Of a stretch of DNA of 64,000 nt, positions 38,901 through 52,065 are shown piece by piece. The position numbers were made by a program, and so were the translations under genes. A model generated the notes under the pieces. It saw only the letters and a program-made list of their open reading frames with translations. It did not search any database and was not told the DNA's origin. The stretch comes from Takifugu bimaculatus (lineage: Eukaryota; Chordata; Actinopteri; Tetraodontiformes; Tetraodontidae): assembly GCA_004026145.2 (NCBI GenBank), contig CP034986.1, positions 742,550-806,549 of the forward strand, given 5' to 3'. Position 1 is the first letter of the stretch; the number at the start of each line of letters is the position of its first letter.

Positions 38901-41339
38901 GCATTTAACAACAGCAGCTTAAGCCTGCAGATCTGCTCTCTGATCAACTGGGTTTCACAGCAGCACGTGAATTCTTCTCATGCAAACTCACTTTGGACAA
39001 TTTTCTTATTCTGACCATCCACATACGCAAACTGGCTCCTTTAACACCACCCACCTGGGACCAGACGGAGCCCAAGCATTTTTACTTTACCACACCCAAT
39101 AGGATCTGCGTGTGTGTGAGTGTGTGTGTGTTTCTGTGTGTGTGTTCTGGTGCTTGCAACATACTGTATTGAGTATCAAAATCCACATTCTACTAGCAAA
39201 GTGAGGACATTTTGCCAGGTCATCGCAAACTCAAAGGACTGTTTGAGGGTTATGACGGGGTTATAGGGTTGATGTTAGAATTAGGGTTAAGGTTTGGATC
39301 AGGGGTTTGTTGGGATGGTTTAGGATCAGGAGCTGGGTTATGTATTAGGTCTATGAAAGTTCTCACAGAGAAGTAGAAGGTTGTGTGTGAGTGTGTGTCT
39401 GAGCTTCTAAATGCAGACAAACATTTGACGATCAGAGGGGAATGTAAACAGTTGTGGCCTGCACACACTTCCTGTTTCCTCAGATGATATCGCTGACTGA
39501 CTGACTGACTCCATTAAATACCCAAACCCCTGGATCTGCTGTCGTACTGACCTCATAAATGGAGACCATAAATCGGGGGTGGGTGGGGGTGTTGTCCTCT
39601 AGTGCGGACAATGACGTTAAACATGTACGTGGAGACAAGTTGATGTTAGTCACAGCAGTAGTGTTTATGGAGGGGAGAGGTCCTCTGATTGAAGGACTTG
39701 TGAAATGAGATGAGCTCATGTTTGGACGTCTCCTCCAGACTGATGGTTCTACTTTAGAACAGTGTGCGAGTGTGTTTGGCTTAAGTCTGGGAGAAAACCA
39801 TCCACAGCCATGCTTCCCTACACTGCAGGGACGTCGGCTGTGGCAGAACCTTAAACAGCAAAGAGTAGAGGAACCATAACTGGGAACCATCTAATGAGGG
39901 CACGAGGAGGTCACCAGCCTTACACTGAGCAGAACATTCACATTTTCTGCTCCTACGTTTCTTCCTCTGTGAATCAGCCCTTAAGGAAGAATTGATTTGA
40001 TGCTGTTCTCAGTTTTAGACAAGCGTGGGTCTCATATCAGTGGGACCAAATTGAACGTGAAAATTCTCCCTGGTAGCCTTTGACATGGATGACAAGTCTT
40101 TTTTATGTGAGCTGTGGCTAATTCTCACTGTCTGCTCTGTTCCAAATAACTGCAATACGCAGTTAAAGCTGCACCTGCCCTTTAGAAGCTGCTCATAACA
40201 ATCACAGCTAATGAATCTGGTTAAAAGACCAGGAGCTGTGGAGAAAAAAACACACACACAAGCCAACATGACACTGTGGAAACATTGTCTACATTTTTTC
40301 TCGTTCATTTGTCAGAAGATTGTTTTGTTTGTTGAAAAAAAGTCATTGGACAGACATGAACTTGGGGTGAATATGAGGTTCTGACAGGTTAATGATCCCA
40401 GCACAGAGTTATGGTCACCATAAAAACAAAAAGTCCAGTCCAAACATCTCATCCTGGCTTTATATTTCTCTATCCCTTCTGACAGATGGACCGCTGTAGG
40501 TTTCTCAGTTCACTCCATTTATGGTTTAGAAATATTGATCAGAAATATTGAAAGTCCAACTTCAGATAATCTGGACCATTACTGACACCTTCAGGAGTGG
40601 AGGAGTACTGCAGGAATTCGGCAAATGATGGGAAATACTGAAAACTATTCTTCACCTTTACATGATGGCCTTTCTTCAACTCCAGAGCTCTGACCTTTAG
40701 CTTCTAAAAGGTGATCAGGTGCTTAATCGTGCTACTGTCATTGGTTGGTTTTGTTTGCTGCTTGTATGTGTGTTGTGTGTGTGTACATACATACATTTAG
40801 GTTGCAGTAAACAATAGTATATAGAATAAGTTCAAAAACCAACATTTCAGTTTAAACGCCTGATGCTTTCGTGTTGGTGTAGCTGTGTGTAGATGACCCG
40901 AACCTGAGCTGCTCTCACACGGGCCCCTCTGGACTTGGCTGACTCCCGGCTGGCCCTGAAGCAGAGCCTTCCTGCTGCTGGCTTTCAGCTGGCACACATT
41001 CCCGTAGGTCTTCCCGTCGCTGCCGCACACCTCGGAGCTGAACTTGCACCGGCACACGCCCTTGGCCAGCCGTTTCCCGGCCGGGTGTTTGCACTCCAGC
41101 CCGTCTCCGCACGGCAGGTCGTCTTTGCGCCCGCACGCTTCACCTTCTCCTTGCGCGCACACCAGGCAGCAGTTGCAGCGGTCCGGCACGTAGCCGCTGG
41201 GGCAGCTGGGGCTCGGACAGGTGCTCACATCGCACCTTGTGGGACACTTAAGCTCCGACTGCGCGGCGAGAACGTCCGCCAGGTAAAGAAAGAGAGGAGC
41301 GCAGAGGAGGAGATTCATGGCTGGAGCAGTTCTCATCAC
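35933..41339 (-). CDS. htra3: Serine protease HTRA3
   Basis: Secreted trypsin-like protease of the extracellular matrix that dampens TGF-beta signalling. Ten exons (5' to 3'): 41339-40904, 38542-38443, 38367-38235, 38163-38074, 37014-36820, 36749-36717, 36619-36508, 36435-36378, 36277-36182, 36101-35933; 473 aa from the first ATG, frame intact. Order of domains: signal peptide, IGFBP-type cysteine module (CPTRCDVSTCPSPSC), Kazal-like module (CGSDGKTYGNVC), protease, PDZ. Catalytic triad: His in TNAHVV, Asp in KKSDIATIK, Ser in YGNSGGP. The PDZ domain includes GGIKDGDVIVKLNG. A second in-frame ATG at 41318 (MNLLLCAPLF) gives a neater signal peptide and may be the real start. HTRA3 is preferred over HTRA1 by the N-terminal cysteine module and by ACOX3 and SH3TC1 as neighbours. 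Confidence 0.96.
39110..39410. repeat. Degenerate interspersed repeat with GGGTTA-like core
   Basis: In the large first intron of htra3. Flanked by TG repeats on both sides, it contains GTGAGGACATTTTGCC, CTCAAAGGACTGTTTGAGGG, and then loosely repeated GGTTA/GGGTT units. I recognise this arrangement as a frequent teleost dispersed repeat but cannot name its family. Confidence 0.5.
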
Positions 41340-42819
41340 TCACACTCCCGCTGTGCGCATCTGTCTGAGAAGCGTCTGGACAAGTCAAAGCGTTGGAGGG
41401 AAGAGAGACATGAGAGTCCTGGACGGCCACCGCACTCCCAAAACTGTGCGTCCAGATGTTGGAGTGAAGCAGCTGCGGCAGGGTCCAGACTTTCACTCCT
41501 GAGTTTACCGAGGGAAGCGGCAGGAGGAGGAGAGGGGAGGAGAGTCGGGGAGGGGGGGCGCGGCCTGGAGTTTGCGTTGGCCATGATTTTAGTTCTGAAT
41601 TGCTACCAAGAACTTTGAGGAATACTCATGCTACAGTGACCTCCTGCCTCTCTTCAGCATCATATCTGCTGAGCACATTCACTCCAACAGCTACTGGAGA
41701 GCAAAAAGAAGCATCAGTGAAATAAGCTGCCACTGAGGTGTCACGAAGACATCGAGTCTGAGCACACAACTGACAGATCATTCCAGTTCAGCAAAACCTT
41801 AAATGGACTCGCTTCTAGCTCTCCGAGGACAGAAATCTCATGTCAAGGTTGAGAAAGGGTTCCACCCAGAAATCCCCCTGTAATTTGAAGTCAAGGCACT
41901 ATTTATACACATGCTATATGGAATCCATCCATTATGGTGCATTATAGAAGTGCTCACGCATCAACTGCACATGAGGAACATTCAAGTCGAACATCTGATG
42001 CTACAGCCATTAAAACTTTATCCTGCTTCCTCTTGTCTAAATAAATATGTAGAGCAACCCAGGAATCAAGAAACAGGCCTTCAGATCGTGATACAAACCC
42101 GTGTTTGAGCCAGGCTGGAGAAGGACTCGGCTGAGTTTTCCATAGCTGGTTTCTGTCTGTGGTGAAACATCCTCAGCTGTCATCACAAGTGAAGGCGGGT
42201 CTTCTATTCTACAGCGGGTCTCTGCTGCAGGAGGATCCGTGCCCCGCTGAGGGCAATTTGAGCTTACCAGACCGTGCAGGTACATGCGCGGCTGTGTGTG
42301 CGCACTTGAGGTTAGCGGCTACAGCTGCGCAGAAAGAAATGGGGAAGCTGCCTGTGAACTGTGCCAGCGTTTTAACCACTTCACAGAGGATATCTGAGCC
42401 CAAACATCAGCGATCAGACATCTCACATCAACCGATCTGTTTACAACAAACCCCAGGGGGGCTCTGTAGCCTTTGTTAGTGGTAATCTGGCTCAGAGAAA
42501 CCAGGTCCCAAAGGAAGGAATGTGAAAAGGGGGGAGGGGGGGCATAGGGTGAACTAGAGTGCATTAAAAAAAGACAAGAGAATCCACATAAAATGCATGT
42601 TTTCCACATTAAACATATAAAACTTTCTTATTCTTATTTCTTAAAAAAAGGATCATTTATCAGAGGGGTTGAATCCAAATGTCAGGCCTGTTTACACCCC
42701 CAGGTTCAGTACAGTCAGTGTTTTCCAGCAGGGCTTCCAGGATGTTTACCGGTGGACTACTGAAACCTGCTCCTTTTCATTCAGGGAGCTTGTGGGTTTC
42801 AGAGGCTCCAACGTTGTCC
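41340..42819. other. Region between sh3tc1 and htra3
   Basis: The part next to htra3 (41340-41600) is GC-rich and should hold its promoter and 5' UTR. The remainder should include the 3' UTR of sh3tc1, which ends at 42820. No canonical AATAAA on the minus strand is obvious close to the stop. A 227-codon plus-strand frame here is antisense to htra3 exon 1 and is not a gene. Confidence 0.4.
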
Positions 42820-45800
42820 TCAGTAACCTTTGCGGCTGTAGTACTGATCTGCCGAGATGTTGACCCTCCTCACGTTCAGCTCTGCTGCAAACCTCCGCGC
42901 CTTCTGATAGAAGAAGAGCGAGAGCTCTCGGTCCACCAGGAAGTTGTGGTAGATGGTTGCAAGCCGGGTGCAGAGCTGCAGCTGGGATCTCTTGTTGCCC
43001 AGATCCATGGCGGCGGCCAGAGCCAGGTGGTAATAACCTGCTGCGTCGTACGGGTCCTGCGCAGAAAACAGGAGAACCAGTGGAACATATAGACTCACTC
43101 AGGCGAACCCCACAGCTTTCAGGGGACTGAGCTGGAATTCTTTGTCAAAATTTACCTTCAGGTCATAAAATGTGATGTCCCCCAGAGTCTGGTACACCTG
43201 CACATAGTAGAGCGTCTCCTCCTCGAACAGCAGGGGGGTGGGACACAGGGACAGAGTTTTCAGGTAGTAATGTTCTGCCAGTTCATATTGGTCCAGACAG
43301 TGGTAAAGAACAGCCAGACGGTGGTAAGCCACTCGCTCACTCAGATGTTCTCCTGGAAGCAGAACCAAGCAGGAACACCGATATCACCACTCCCAAATCC
43401 ACGAGTCTGGAGCCTACTGCAGACTTCTGGCCCATTGTGTGTTTCAGTCACCGTGAGGAAGCTGAACTAAACTGGTTTGTGGTGTTTCCATACCCAGAGA
43501 GACACTGATGTCCAGCGCAGTCTGAGCAAACTCCACGGCTTCCTCGTACAACTTCAGCCTGAGCATCAGTTCTGTCAGTTTGTTACACAACCTCAGCCTG
43601 GTGCCAACGCTGCTGCTCCTCCCTGAGATGGGCAGGGCCCGGTCCTGTGAAGGCAGGCCACACAGGTAAAGAGAACACTGCAACCTTCATCAGAACTACA
43701 TGAGTACGGGAGCTTGGTCCCTGAAGGTGAAAACTCGAAGGAAAAGACATTTGTGTGTTTATTCAGCCCGTACCCTGTAGAACGGGATGGCTTTGTGACG
43801 GTCTTGGCAGCTGTTGAAGAAAATGTCTCCTGCAGCTTCCAGGATCTTCAAGATGAACTTGGTGTCCCCGGTACTCAGAGCAACATCCTGGGCTGCCTAC
43901 CAGAGACACCAGCCGGGACACGTGTGAGTTCAGACACTTCAGCACATTAAATGTCTGAATAAAGCTTCCAGAAGGTGATAATAGTACAGTGGAGAAATCC
44001 CCTCCCAGACCCCTTAAACCTTCCCTCAGGGTACCCGTCAGAGTTAAGGTGAGGCTGCACTTCTGCTAACCAACATAGACGTTCATATAGTCCCTGTCCA
44101 ATTTTATTCCAGGTTCCTCCACCCTCAGTGCTTTGTTTACTCTAATGGTATTTTGCACTTGCTTCCATCCCATCTGCAGCAGATCTTCAAGTGGGCCAAC
44201 TCTACGCGGCGGATCCAGAAGATCAGCATGATTCCCCTCTGCTGGGTGGCCTGCGTTTCTGTACTTTACACAGGCTAACTCTGCAACCTGCTCGACCACA
44301 CATGCGCTGTAAAGCTGATGTTTACTTAGATGACGCGGCTGCTGTGGAGATCCCTGAAGAAAGAGCAGATGCACCCACACCTGAACATATAGGTCCACCA
44401 GTTCGGTCTGCCCCAGTAAGTGGTAGATCCTCCCAGCCTGCAGCCAGCCAGAGGCTTCCTTCTCTTTACAGCCCAGGTCGATGAAAATACCCAGACTGCT
44501 CTTAGTGTAGTCCAGAGCAGCCCGGTACGCCCTGAAAGCATCCACAAGGTTCAGTTTAAGGGGGGCTGATGTGTTTTTGTGTCGAGTGGAGTCCTGGTTA
44601 CAGACGGGTTCACACACCTTTCTGCGCCTAGAGAGAGGAAACGCTGACTCAGGGACTCCAGAGCTTCTGCCTCTTGTCTCTGTGCTCTCATTGTTCCCAA
44701 CAGCCTGATCTGATGCTGGTTGTATTTGATACACTGAGCTTGGTCGGGACACTCCAGCTCATACAGCTGACAAAGATGTCGGGTTGCTATCAGCTGACCT
44801 GGATAACGACAGCAAAAAAAAGCTTTGTTCTCTGGGCAGCTCCTGAGCGTCCGAGCTGACTGTGTGGACACGTACACTCTAAGAGGCCGGCGCTGATGGA
44901 CAGCAGCAGAGCCCATTCGTAGCACCCTTTCCCAGTGTCCAGCTGTTGCTGCCGGACATAATTCTGCCCGAGCTGGAGCAGCACCGTGATGAAGTTCTCC
45001 TCGTGTCCGATTTCATCCAGCTCGGAGAAGAGCTTCACGGCATCCGTCAGGTACCTCTGGGCCAGCCCGTTTGCTCCAGCTTTCACACACAGCAGCCCTT
45101 TATGAATAAAAAGGGGTGCGTCATGTCACACACTGAAACGTCCTTCAAGCTCATTTTTACACCCAAGATATTTCAGGTTCCTTTTGGCAGTGTGGATCTG
45201 CCGTCATCGTGACCACCTGACAAAGCCGGCTAATTCAGGAAACTTTAGGTGGCTCGAGAAAGTTACATGCTGTGTTAATCGGTGCTACCAAATTGACTGC
45301 TAACGTACCTCGGTTAGCCTGAGCAACAGCCCAGTTGGGCATGTCCTCGTACTCCTCACAGATCTCAGCAGCAGCCTGGTAGCTCTCAGCCGCCTTCCGC
45401 AGATCTCCCATGCAGCCAAGGGCCACACCACGCATGTTGAGGACCACACCTGTGTTTAAATAACAATAATTTAACATTCTGTATGTAAAAAAAAAGTTGC
45501 ACGGGTAACTGTAGAAATCCAGACCTTCCTGGGGTGTGGTACAATGTTCTGGCATGGTAGCTAAGACCGCGTCCAGGATGTCCAGCGCAGCTTCCGGCTG
45601 GTGGCGGTCCAGATGGAGCCACGCCAGCCAGATGAGAGCAGAGTTTCTGTCCGCATCTGACACGGACAGATGCTGGGACAGGTCACTGCTGTTGATGAGA
45701 TGATGCATCTGGCAGATGGCCTGTTCAACCATCCCGTACTTGCAAAAGAGACGACAGAGGCACATGGTCAGGTGGTAGCTCAGAACCTGACTGCTGGCCC

Positions 45801-48800
45801 GGGTGGTCTCTGCTGAAGGAGAGGGCTCGGTGTAGGTATGGAGCCAGCTGGGCTGGGATGGCATCCTCCCGTTCTGACCTCAGCCTGGTGACGTTGTCTA
45901 AAACCAGAGTCATACAGCTCAGGCAGTCCCTCAGCGTCACAGAGCTCTGCTGGGAGGCCTTCCAGGCTGAACTGACACTGAGCTGCAGAAGCTGGAGCTC
46001 CCCATAGAGCCTTCCCAGGGTCAGGTATCCATGGCTGGTCGAGAGGATCGGAGCCAATTCATCTTCAGCACAAAGAACAAGCAGCCGTTCCAGATAAGGA
46101 ACCACCTGATCCCCCTCAGCACGAGTCCAGTGGAACCTGGTCAGCAGGTGACAAGCCCGGGCCTCCGCCATTTTGTTGCGACTGAGGATAGCTTTCTTCA
46201 GAATGTATTTAAGAGCAATGTCGTCCTCTAGGCTCTCCAGGCAGTCAGAAATTCCAAACAGCAACCCAGTGAGCCTCTCAGCGGTAGCGAACAGGCTTTC
46301 GGTGTTCTTCTGGAGAAGATAAATGCCAACCAGGTTGGAGAATATGCTGGCCAGCAGCTTGAGGTCGACGAAGCTCTCTCGTGGAACGCTGAGGGTTTCT
46401 TCCAAGTAAACGCGGGCCTGGCTGAATTTTAGCCTCCCAGCACAGAGTTTACCCAGCAGGAAGCACAAGCGTGTCTGAGACCAGAACAGCCGCTTCTTCC
46501 TGGCCGTTTCTCTAGCAACACTTAGGAAACTAATCAGCTCATCTTCATCGGCGTGGCCTGTAAATACAGAGGACGCCAACAGCCGAGAGCTCAGCTTGTA
46601 CAACACACCCAACTCTGATCTGTAGTTAGCCCCTTCTAGGAAAGAGAAGAGGGTGGTGAAGTTCTCAGTTATGTTTCCCTCCACAACAGGATGGACCCTG
46701 AAACATGGAAGGCTCGGGCGTTTTGGGCTCTTCAGGAGGGATCTCCGGTGTTCTGTTTACAGCCACAACAGTGTTCTGACCCAAAGTCCTCTGGGCCCCT
46801 CTGCTCGGGTCAGGCTGAGGACCACCCACTCGGCTTGAGGAGCTCCCTGCAGGAGAAGAAACGGCTGAAGAAGCATTGCTGAAATATGACAATGACAAAT
46901 ATGACGCAGTACTCACCCCCTGTGTTGCCTTTAAAGTCCAGGGGGATCGTATCTGAGGTTTGATGAGAGAAAGAAAGTCATCCTCATGTGCCAATCAGAT
47001 CAAACATCAATGACAAACTTTTCACCGGATAAAGAAGTCCTAAAAACACCTCACCCAGTTTGTAGCTGTGGCCAAAATCGTGTGAAGATTTCTGCTTCAG
47101 TGAAACTACCGTTTCCTCTATGATGGTGTCTTCTTGTAGATGGAAGAAGGTCCTCTCTTCTTCTTCTAAACATATATCTGTGGAGCTGGAGGAAGGCCAC
47201 TTCTGTCTCTGCTCTTTTGGAACAATCAGCCTCAGCGCCACTGTACTCACCTGTAAACGTCACTAGAAGGTCCAACCAGACTTGTTTTGACCAGACCGAC
47301 ATCCCCTGTTGACTCCTTCCTCCCAGTGAACCAATCAAAACAGGACACCAGATGTCCCACGATGATGATGCGATCACCGGGCGCCAGGCTCAGCTCCACT
47401 GGACCCTCGGCATCGTACTCTTTAGTGGCCAAACAGGTTCCACTGGCTGGAAATGATAACACTGAAAGTTCATCTGCGTTTGTCATCAGCATAAAACCAG
47501 GAAAACTATACTAGAATCTCCATTATTGTGTTTACTTCTACCCCCTGGCCTAAATCCACCAGGAAGAGCTACAAGTTTAATAATTAACCGATCATTTCAC
47601 CATCTTTGTGACAGAGGTCCGGGGTTCACGTGCACTCACCAAATGGCAGAGGGAAGTCACAGTGAGCTTTTCCATCCCCCACTAAAATGCTCTCTGCAGC
47701 AGACTTGAGAAACCATCTATTGAAAGAGAGATCAGACGGCTCCGTGACTCTTCAGCCGACTGGTTCCAGCCGCACGAGGCTGCATCAGCACCATTACAGC
47801 TGCTGCGGAGAGTATTTGTCGTTACGTGCTAGTACAGAAACACAGGAGTGACTTCAGATTTACTGATGGAAAGGGATGAGCGGCTCCAGAGCAGGTCTGG
47901 GCGCGGTGCCCCGAGCCCCATCGGCCAGGCAGAGGACAGTCCACCCTGAGCCCAGGAACGGAGGCTCAAACTGGGCTATGTCGCCCTGTTCCAGGTAGAG
48001 GTCTCCTCCAGAGGTGCAACTGTCAAACATCTGGTTGGTGCTGCAACGAGCAAACAAGGAGCCTGAAGAACGACACGCAGAGAAGGTCAGACGCGCTCCT
48101 TTTGACCACAAGAATGAAACCCTGACAGGAAAACATCCAGACTAACCTTCCTGCATCAGGATGCCTCTATAGATGAGGTTAAGGGTCTCATCCTGAACTC
48201 TGACCTCTATGGCCACGTCTTCCTCCAAAGACATGAGCCAGAACTTCTGGTCCAGCAGCAGATTCTCCAGGCAATGACTTAGGAAGCCTGGAGGAGAGGA
48301 AGTGGGATCAGCATCTAGGCTGGACCATCACCCTCACAAAAGTGCAATATGACGTCTCTTCCTTTGGCAGAACAGGAGTCTTGAATGTCATGTGTCAAAG
48401 GTCAGATCTCCTGACAGCCTGGAAATCCTACCTGCTGTGTAATACGTGGAGAACTTCCAGAGTTCCTCAAAAGTTCTGAACGTGACAAACACGGCGTTCT
48501 CTTCGCTGCTGATGGAGATGAGGTGAGCAGACAACTCCTAGACACAATTTTATTGAAGCTGATTAGGTCCACGAGCGAGGGGGCGGCGCCACCGTGTGGC
48601 CATTGAACTTCAGTGGGTGTGCGTGGGGATTTCTTTTTTTTGTTTGTTTTTACCATGAACACAGCTTTGACCTCATCACTGTCTGCCTGCAGGATCCGCA
48701 GTTTTCCTCTCAGCATTTCCTGCAACTCCTCATCTGCAGGAAGACGCTCTGGACCCCTGACCAGCTCCAGCAGCACTGGGAGGACTGGACACACAACACC

Positions 48801-49655
48801 TCATGTGCGTGACCGCTGAACACCATTTCACAGTTCCGTGCCACGGGGCAGGATTAGTCATGTGGCTTTTGTAGATCAGCTGAATTAAACTGCTCTTCTT
48901 GTTAATGTTTGAGCCGATTGTACTCAACAAATGTTTAACAGGATCCAGGAGTGAGTGATGAGAGAGAGGTCAATCAAAAAGAAACAGCAGAAATGAGCCT
49001 GAAATTATGTCCTGACAATATCAGAGTGACTTTGGACCAGCTAACTGCTGCCTGTGTGGTCATGTGACCTGACAGCGAGGTCACTCTGGTGTTAAAGGTC
49101 ATGAGTTTCTTCATATGACAGCATTAAACATCTTATGTCCCCTTCCTTATCGCAGATATATTTTAGTAAAATAATAATAATAATTCCAAATAGGTCCTCC
49201 AGCTGGAAAAGAGCTTCAGATGACCCCCCTCCCGAAGTGACCCAGCATGAGCAGCACATTTTCCATGTTACCTGTGGGGAAGTTCTCCTCACTTGTGGAC
49301 AGCATGGATTTCATACTCATTTCTCTGGAAAAGCCTCGTGCTGTTGGGGAGGAGAAGGAACTGTCAAAAACCTTCCGACATGCTCACCTAAATTATAAAA
49401 CAAAATGAAAAGAGGACACCGCCACTTATTCCACCGCCGGAGACGCGCTGCCTACAGGAGTTAGCAGCTGGTCCGAACCGCAGCGTTTAGTAGCTGGTTC
49501 CGTCCGTGACACCTGAAGCAGAACACGGAGACGGGAAGGTTCGGTCTACCTGTTCTGTGTCGCGGCTGCGGCTCCGTGGAGCTCGGCCTCCGGCTCACAG
49601 CTCCCCCGCCATCCTGCTCACACCTGGCCGACATATCCCAAACCAGCCCGCTCAC
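42820..49655 (-). CDS. sh3tc1: SH3 domain and tetratricopeptide repeat protein 1 (frame broken by two single-base insertions)
   Basis: Poorly characterised cytosolic scaffold; its paralogue SH3TC2 binds Rab11 in Schwann cells. Eighteen exons (5' to 3'): 49655-49550, 48784-48654, 48537-48432, 48287-48147, 48062-47864, 47716-47640, 47446-47251, 47185-47055, 46952-46917, 46846-45525, 45449-45309, 45097-44876, 44798-44618, 44531-44381, 43896-43774, 43644-43494, 43352-43156, 43056-42820. Less two extra bases this is 1281 aa (human 1336). SH3 core: CLATKEYDAEGPVELSLAPG and GDVGLVKTSLV. TPR region: ARVYLEETL, CYEWALLLS, ALDYTKSSLGIFIDL, EETLYYVQVYQTLGDI, RLATIYHNFLVDRELSLFF. In the 1322-base exon the frame must shift near 46696 and between 45780 and 45815; exon phases on both sides demand exactly two extra bases. 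SH3TC1 rather than SH3TC2 rests mainly on the ACOX3-HTRA3 neighbourhood. Confidence 0.92.
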
Positions 49656-50966
49656 TCACCTGACCGGACCGTCACATGACCCTCCTCGCGCTGCTGGGAC
49701 ACCCCAGTACTGTCAGCGCGCGACACAGGAGCGGTAACATCACGCTTTTCAAAATAAATGTGTCTGATTATAATACAGGCTCGTATCAGCCTTCCGTGAA
49801 TTAAGTTTTCATTTTTGACAAAATATTTTCTATTTCAACCAATGTGTGGCGATACATTTATAAACTAGATTCATTTCAGCCAACTTACAAATGATGCCTC
49901 TTTTATTTTGACGTTATCCTCAGCTTCCACAGAAGAGACTACAGTTGGACTTTCTTCATTCAGCTGTGTATCGAACTAAAATAAATAACAAGACAGTTTA
50001 TTTCACTTTTTCCACGACCTTCTCCAACAACAAATGTTCCCCCCAGCAAATCATTGTGTGCACCTTTCAGGTTAATAATCACTCACTAAACAAATACTGC
50101 TGCTTCCACTGCCAAATCCACGAAAACATTTAGAAAGATCAACAAAGCTCATGTGCTTCATAAAGCTAGTAGATGCTTTGGCAGTAATGGCAAGAACTTA
50201 TTTTAAAAGTGTAGCTTCTCTTCTCGGGCTGAATGATCGTTTACTTCAGTGTTCACAGGAACATACTCAGCATTCTTCATTCCCCAGTTGTTTCCTCTGA
50301 CCGAGCAAAGAAAAGCAGAAAGAAAACATTAAGATGGATCAGCACAGAAGGCTGGAGCCTCTAAGATATTACGCTTATTCTTTTACCGGCTTACATATTT
50401 ATCAGTACAATTTTTCAGTTATGAATTTGTCAAACCTTCATTAAATACACCACTTTAAAAATGACAAATGGTATTTTCCATGTACTTTCATGTTTTATTT
50501 GATACAGCACACCAAAACTGTTCAAATAAACAAACTGTTTCTTGTGCACCAGTTAATTTAACAGCATTTATAAGAGCTGATGAGAGGTAGATTAACTTTT
50601 AAATGTTTAATAAAATCCGCTGTCACGGCGCTTCCTAACTTGTCCTGTAGAGCGCGCTGCGGCTGAAACGAGACCACAGAGTTCAGACATTACTGCGTCT
50701 GCTCGTAAATGTGTCAATTACCGCTCACAAATACATGTACTTCCACTTATTGATTTCAAACTAAACGCCAGTTTGTAAGGCCCCATTTCCGGAAGCGTTA
50801 TGACAGAAACGGGCTTTTATTTTTACAAACATGAACGTAACTTCCGCTTAACTTCAGTCGTACTTGATAACAGTCCTGCGCTGCATCCAAACATTAGCTC
50901 GCAGCTCAAATTAGCCTCTAGCTAGTACAAACTCTCCACAATCGTTAGTTTAGAGTTTATTAATCT
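49656..50966. other. Divergent intergenic region sh3tc1 / zinc-finger gene
   Basis: Contains GTCACATGAC at about 49671-49680 close to the sh3tc1 start, and ETS-like TTCCGGAAG (about 50787-50795) and ACTTCCGCTT (about 50840) upstream of the zinc-finger gene. AT-rich sequence without genes lies between. Promoter function inferred. Confidence 0.45.
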
Positions 50967-52029
50967 ATGAGCCGCAAAAGAAATCAGAGTCTCGCCGAAG
51001 AAAGCTCGTCTCCCGAACTCCTCATGGAGCCGCACGGGTCCTCAAGCCGAACCGATGGCGATTTCCTCGAGCTGGAATCCGATGAGGAGCTGCTGTGCTC
51101 GGTTAGCGATATCGCGGAGCACCTCGGCAGAAACATCACCGTGGTGCTCCAGGCAGCCCTGTCCGACATCCGCAAAATGGTCAGCATCAGGATCCGAGTC
51201 CTGAAGATGGAGCTGCGCGAAAAAAACCAAGAAATCGAAGTTTTAAAGGCCAAACTGACGGCCGTCCAGAGGGATGGCCGGGACCCCTTCCCCGGTGTCG
51301 CCACTATGGAGCCTTGTGCAGATACTGGCCTCAAGAAGCTCGACTTCCACAAGCACAACAGCGTGGACCCCAGGAGACCCAAACTCGTTATGCCCGGGGT
51401 CAAAAGAGAGAACATTGACGCTATCTGCGATTATCTGATGAAAGACAAGAACTCCAGGGGCTGTTCGGACACAGACGGAGATCAGAACAGCCAAGCCTCC
51501 AGCGACAAGGAGCCCCGCCAGGAGGCAGAGAGCCACCCCCTCCACCTGTGGCCGGACAGCGGGATGGCCGGCTCCGGGTCCGTGCAGGGAGACTCGGACT
51601 CCACCGCGGAGGATCTGTTTAGCATGATCCCCTCTGGCAGCAAAAGGATGTACGACTACGAATGGATCCCACCCATGGAGTATTCGTCCGATCTCAAAGG
51701 TGAGACGGAGAGGAGCTCTGCAGCCTCAGCAGGCATGCAACAAGTAATATTCCTTTATTATAACATTACAAAGGAAGTGGGCCAAAGTTCTGGTCTGGAC
51801 CACTGACGCATCATTTATGAGCTTAAAAAGTCAGAAGTGTTTATTGAGTCAGTGAGATTTCTAACAGAATAATGGTGCGTCGTTAATAATCTGATATTTT
51901 TTACATTTTTTTTTCTTAAACGTGTTATTTCAGGGAAAAATCGGGATTTAGGCCGTTATAGTGAATATTTGTTTTATTCCACAGTCTTAACAGCCACATC
52001 AGTGGACTGGAGACTCTTAGGTCACTGCT

Positions 52030-52065
<36 letters not shown>

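Noticed and set aside
39240..39310. Interstitial telomeric repeat
   Set aside because: The GGGTTA-like units are irregular and mixed with GGATCAGG and similar units, so this is not a TTAGGG array.
40935..41618. 227-codon plus-strand reading frame
   Set aside because: It is antisense to the first coding exon and promoter of htra3, in GC-rich DNA where long chance frames are common; no domain is seen.
49092..49292. Extra sh3tc1 exon suggested by an open minus-strand frame
   Set aside because: Exon 49550-49655 ends in phase 1 and joins the exon ending at 48784 directly in the right frame; the frame in between brings no conserved residues.
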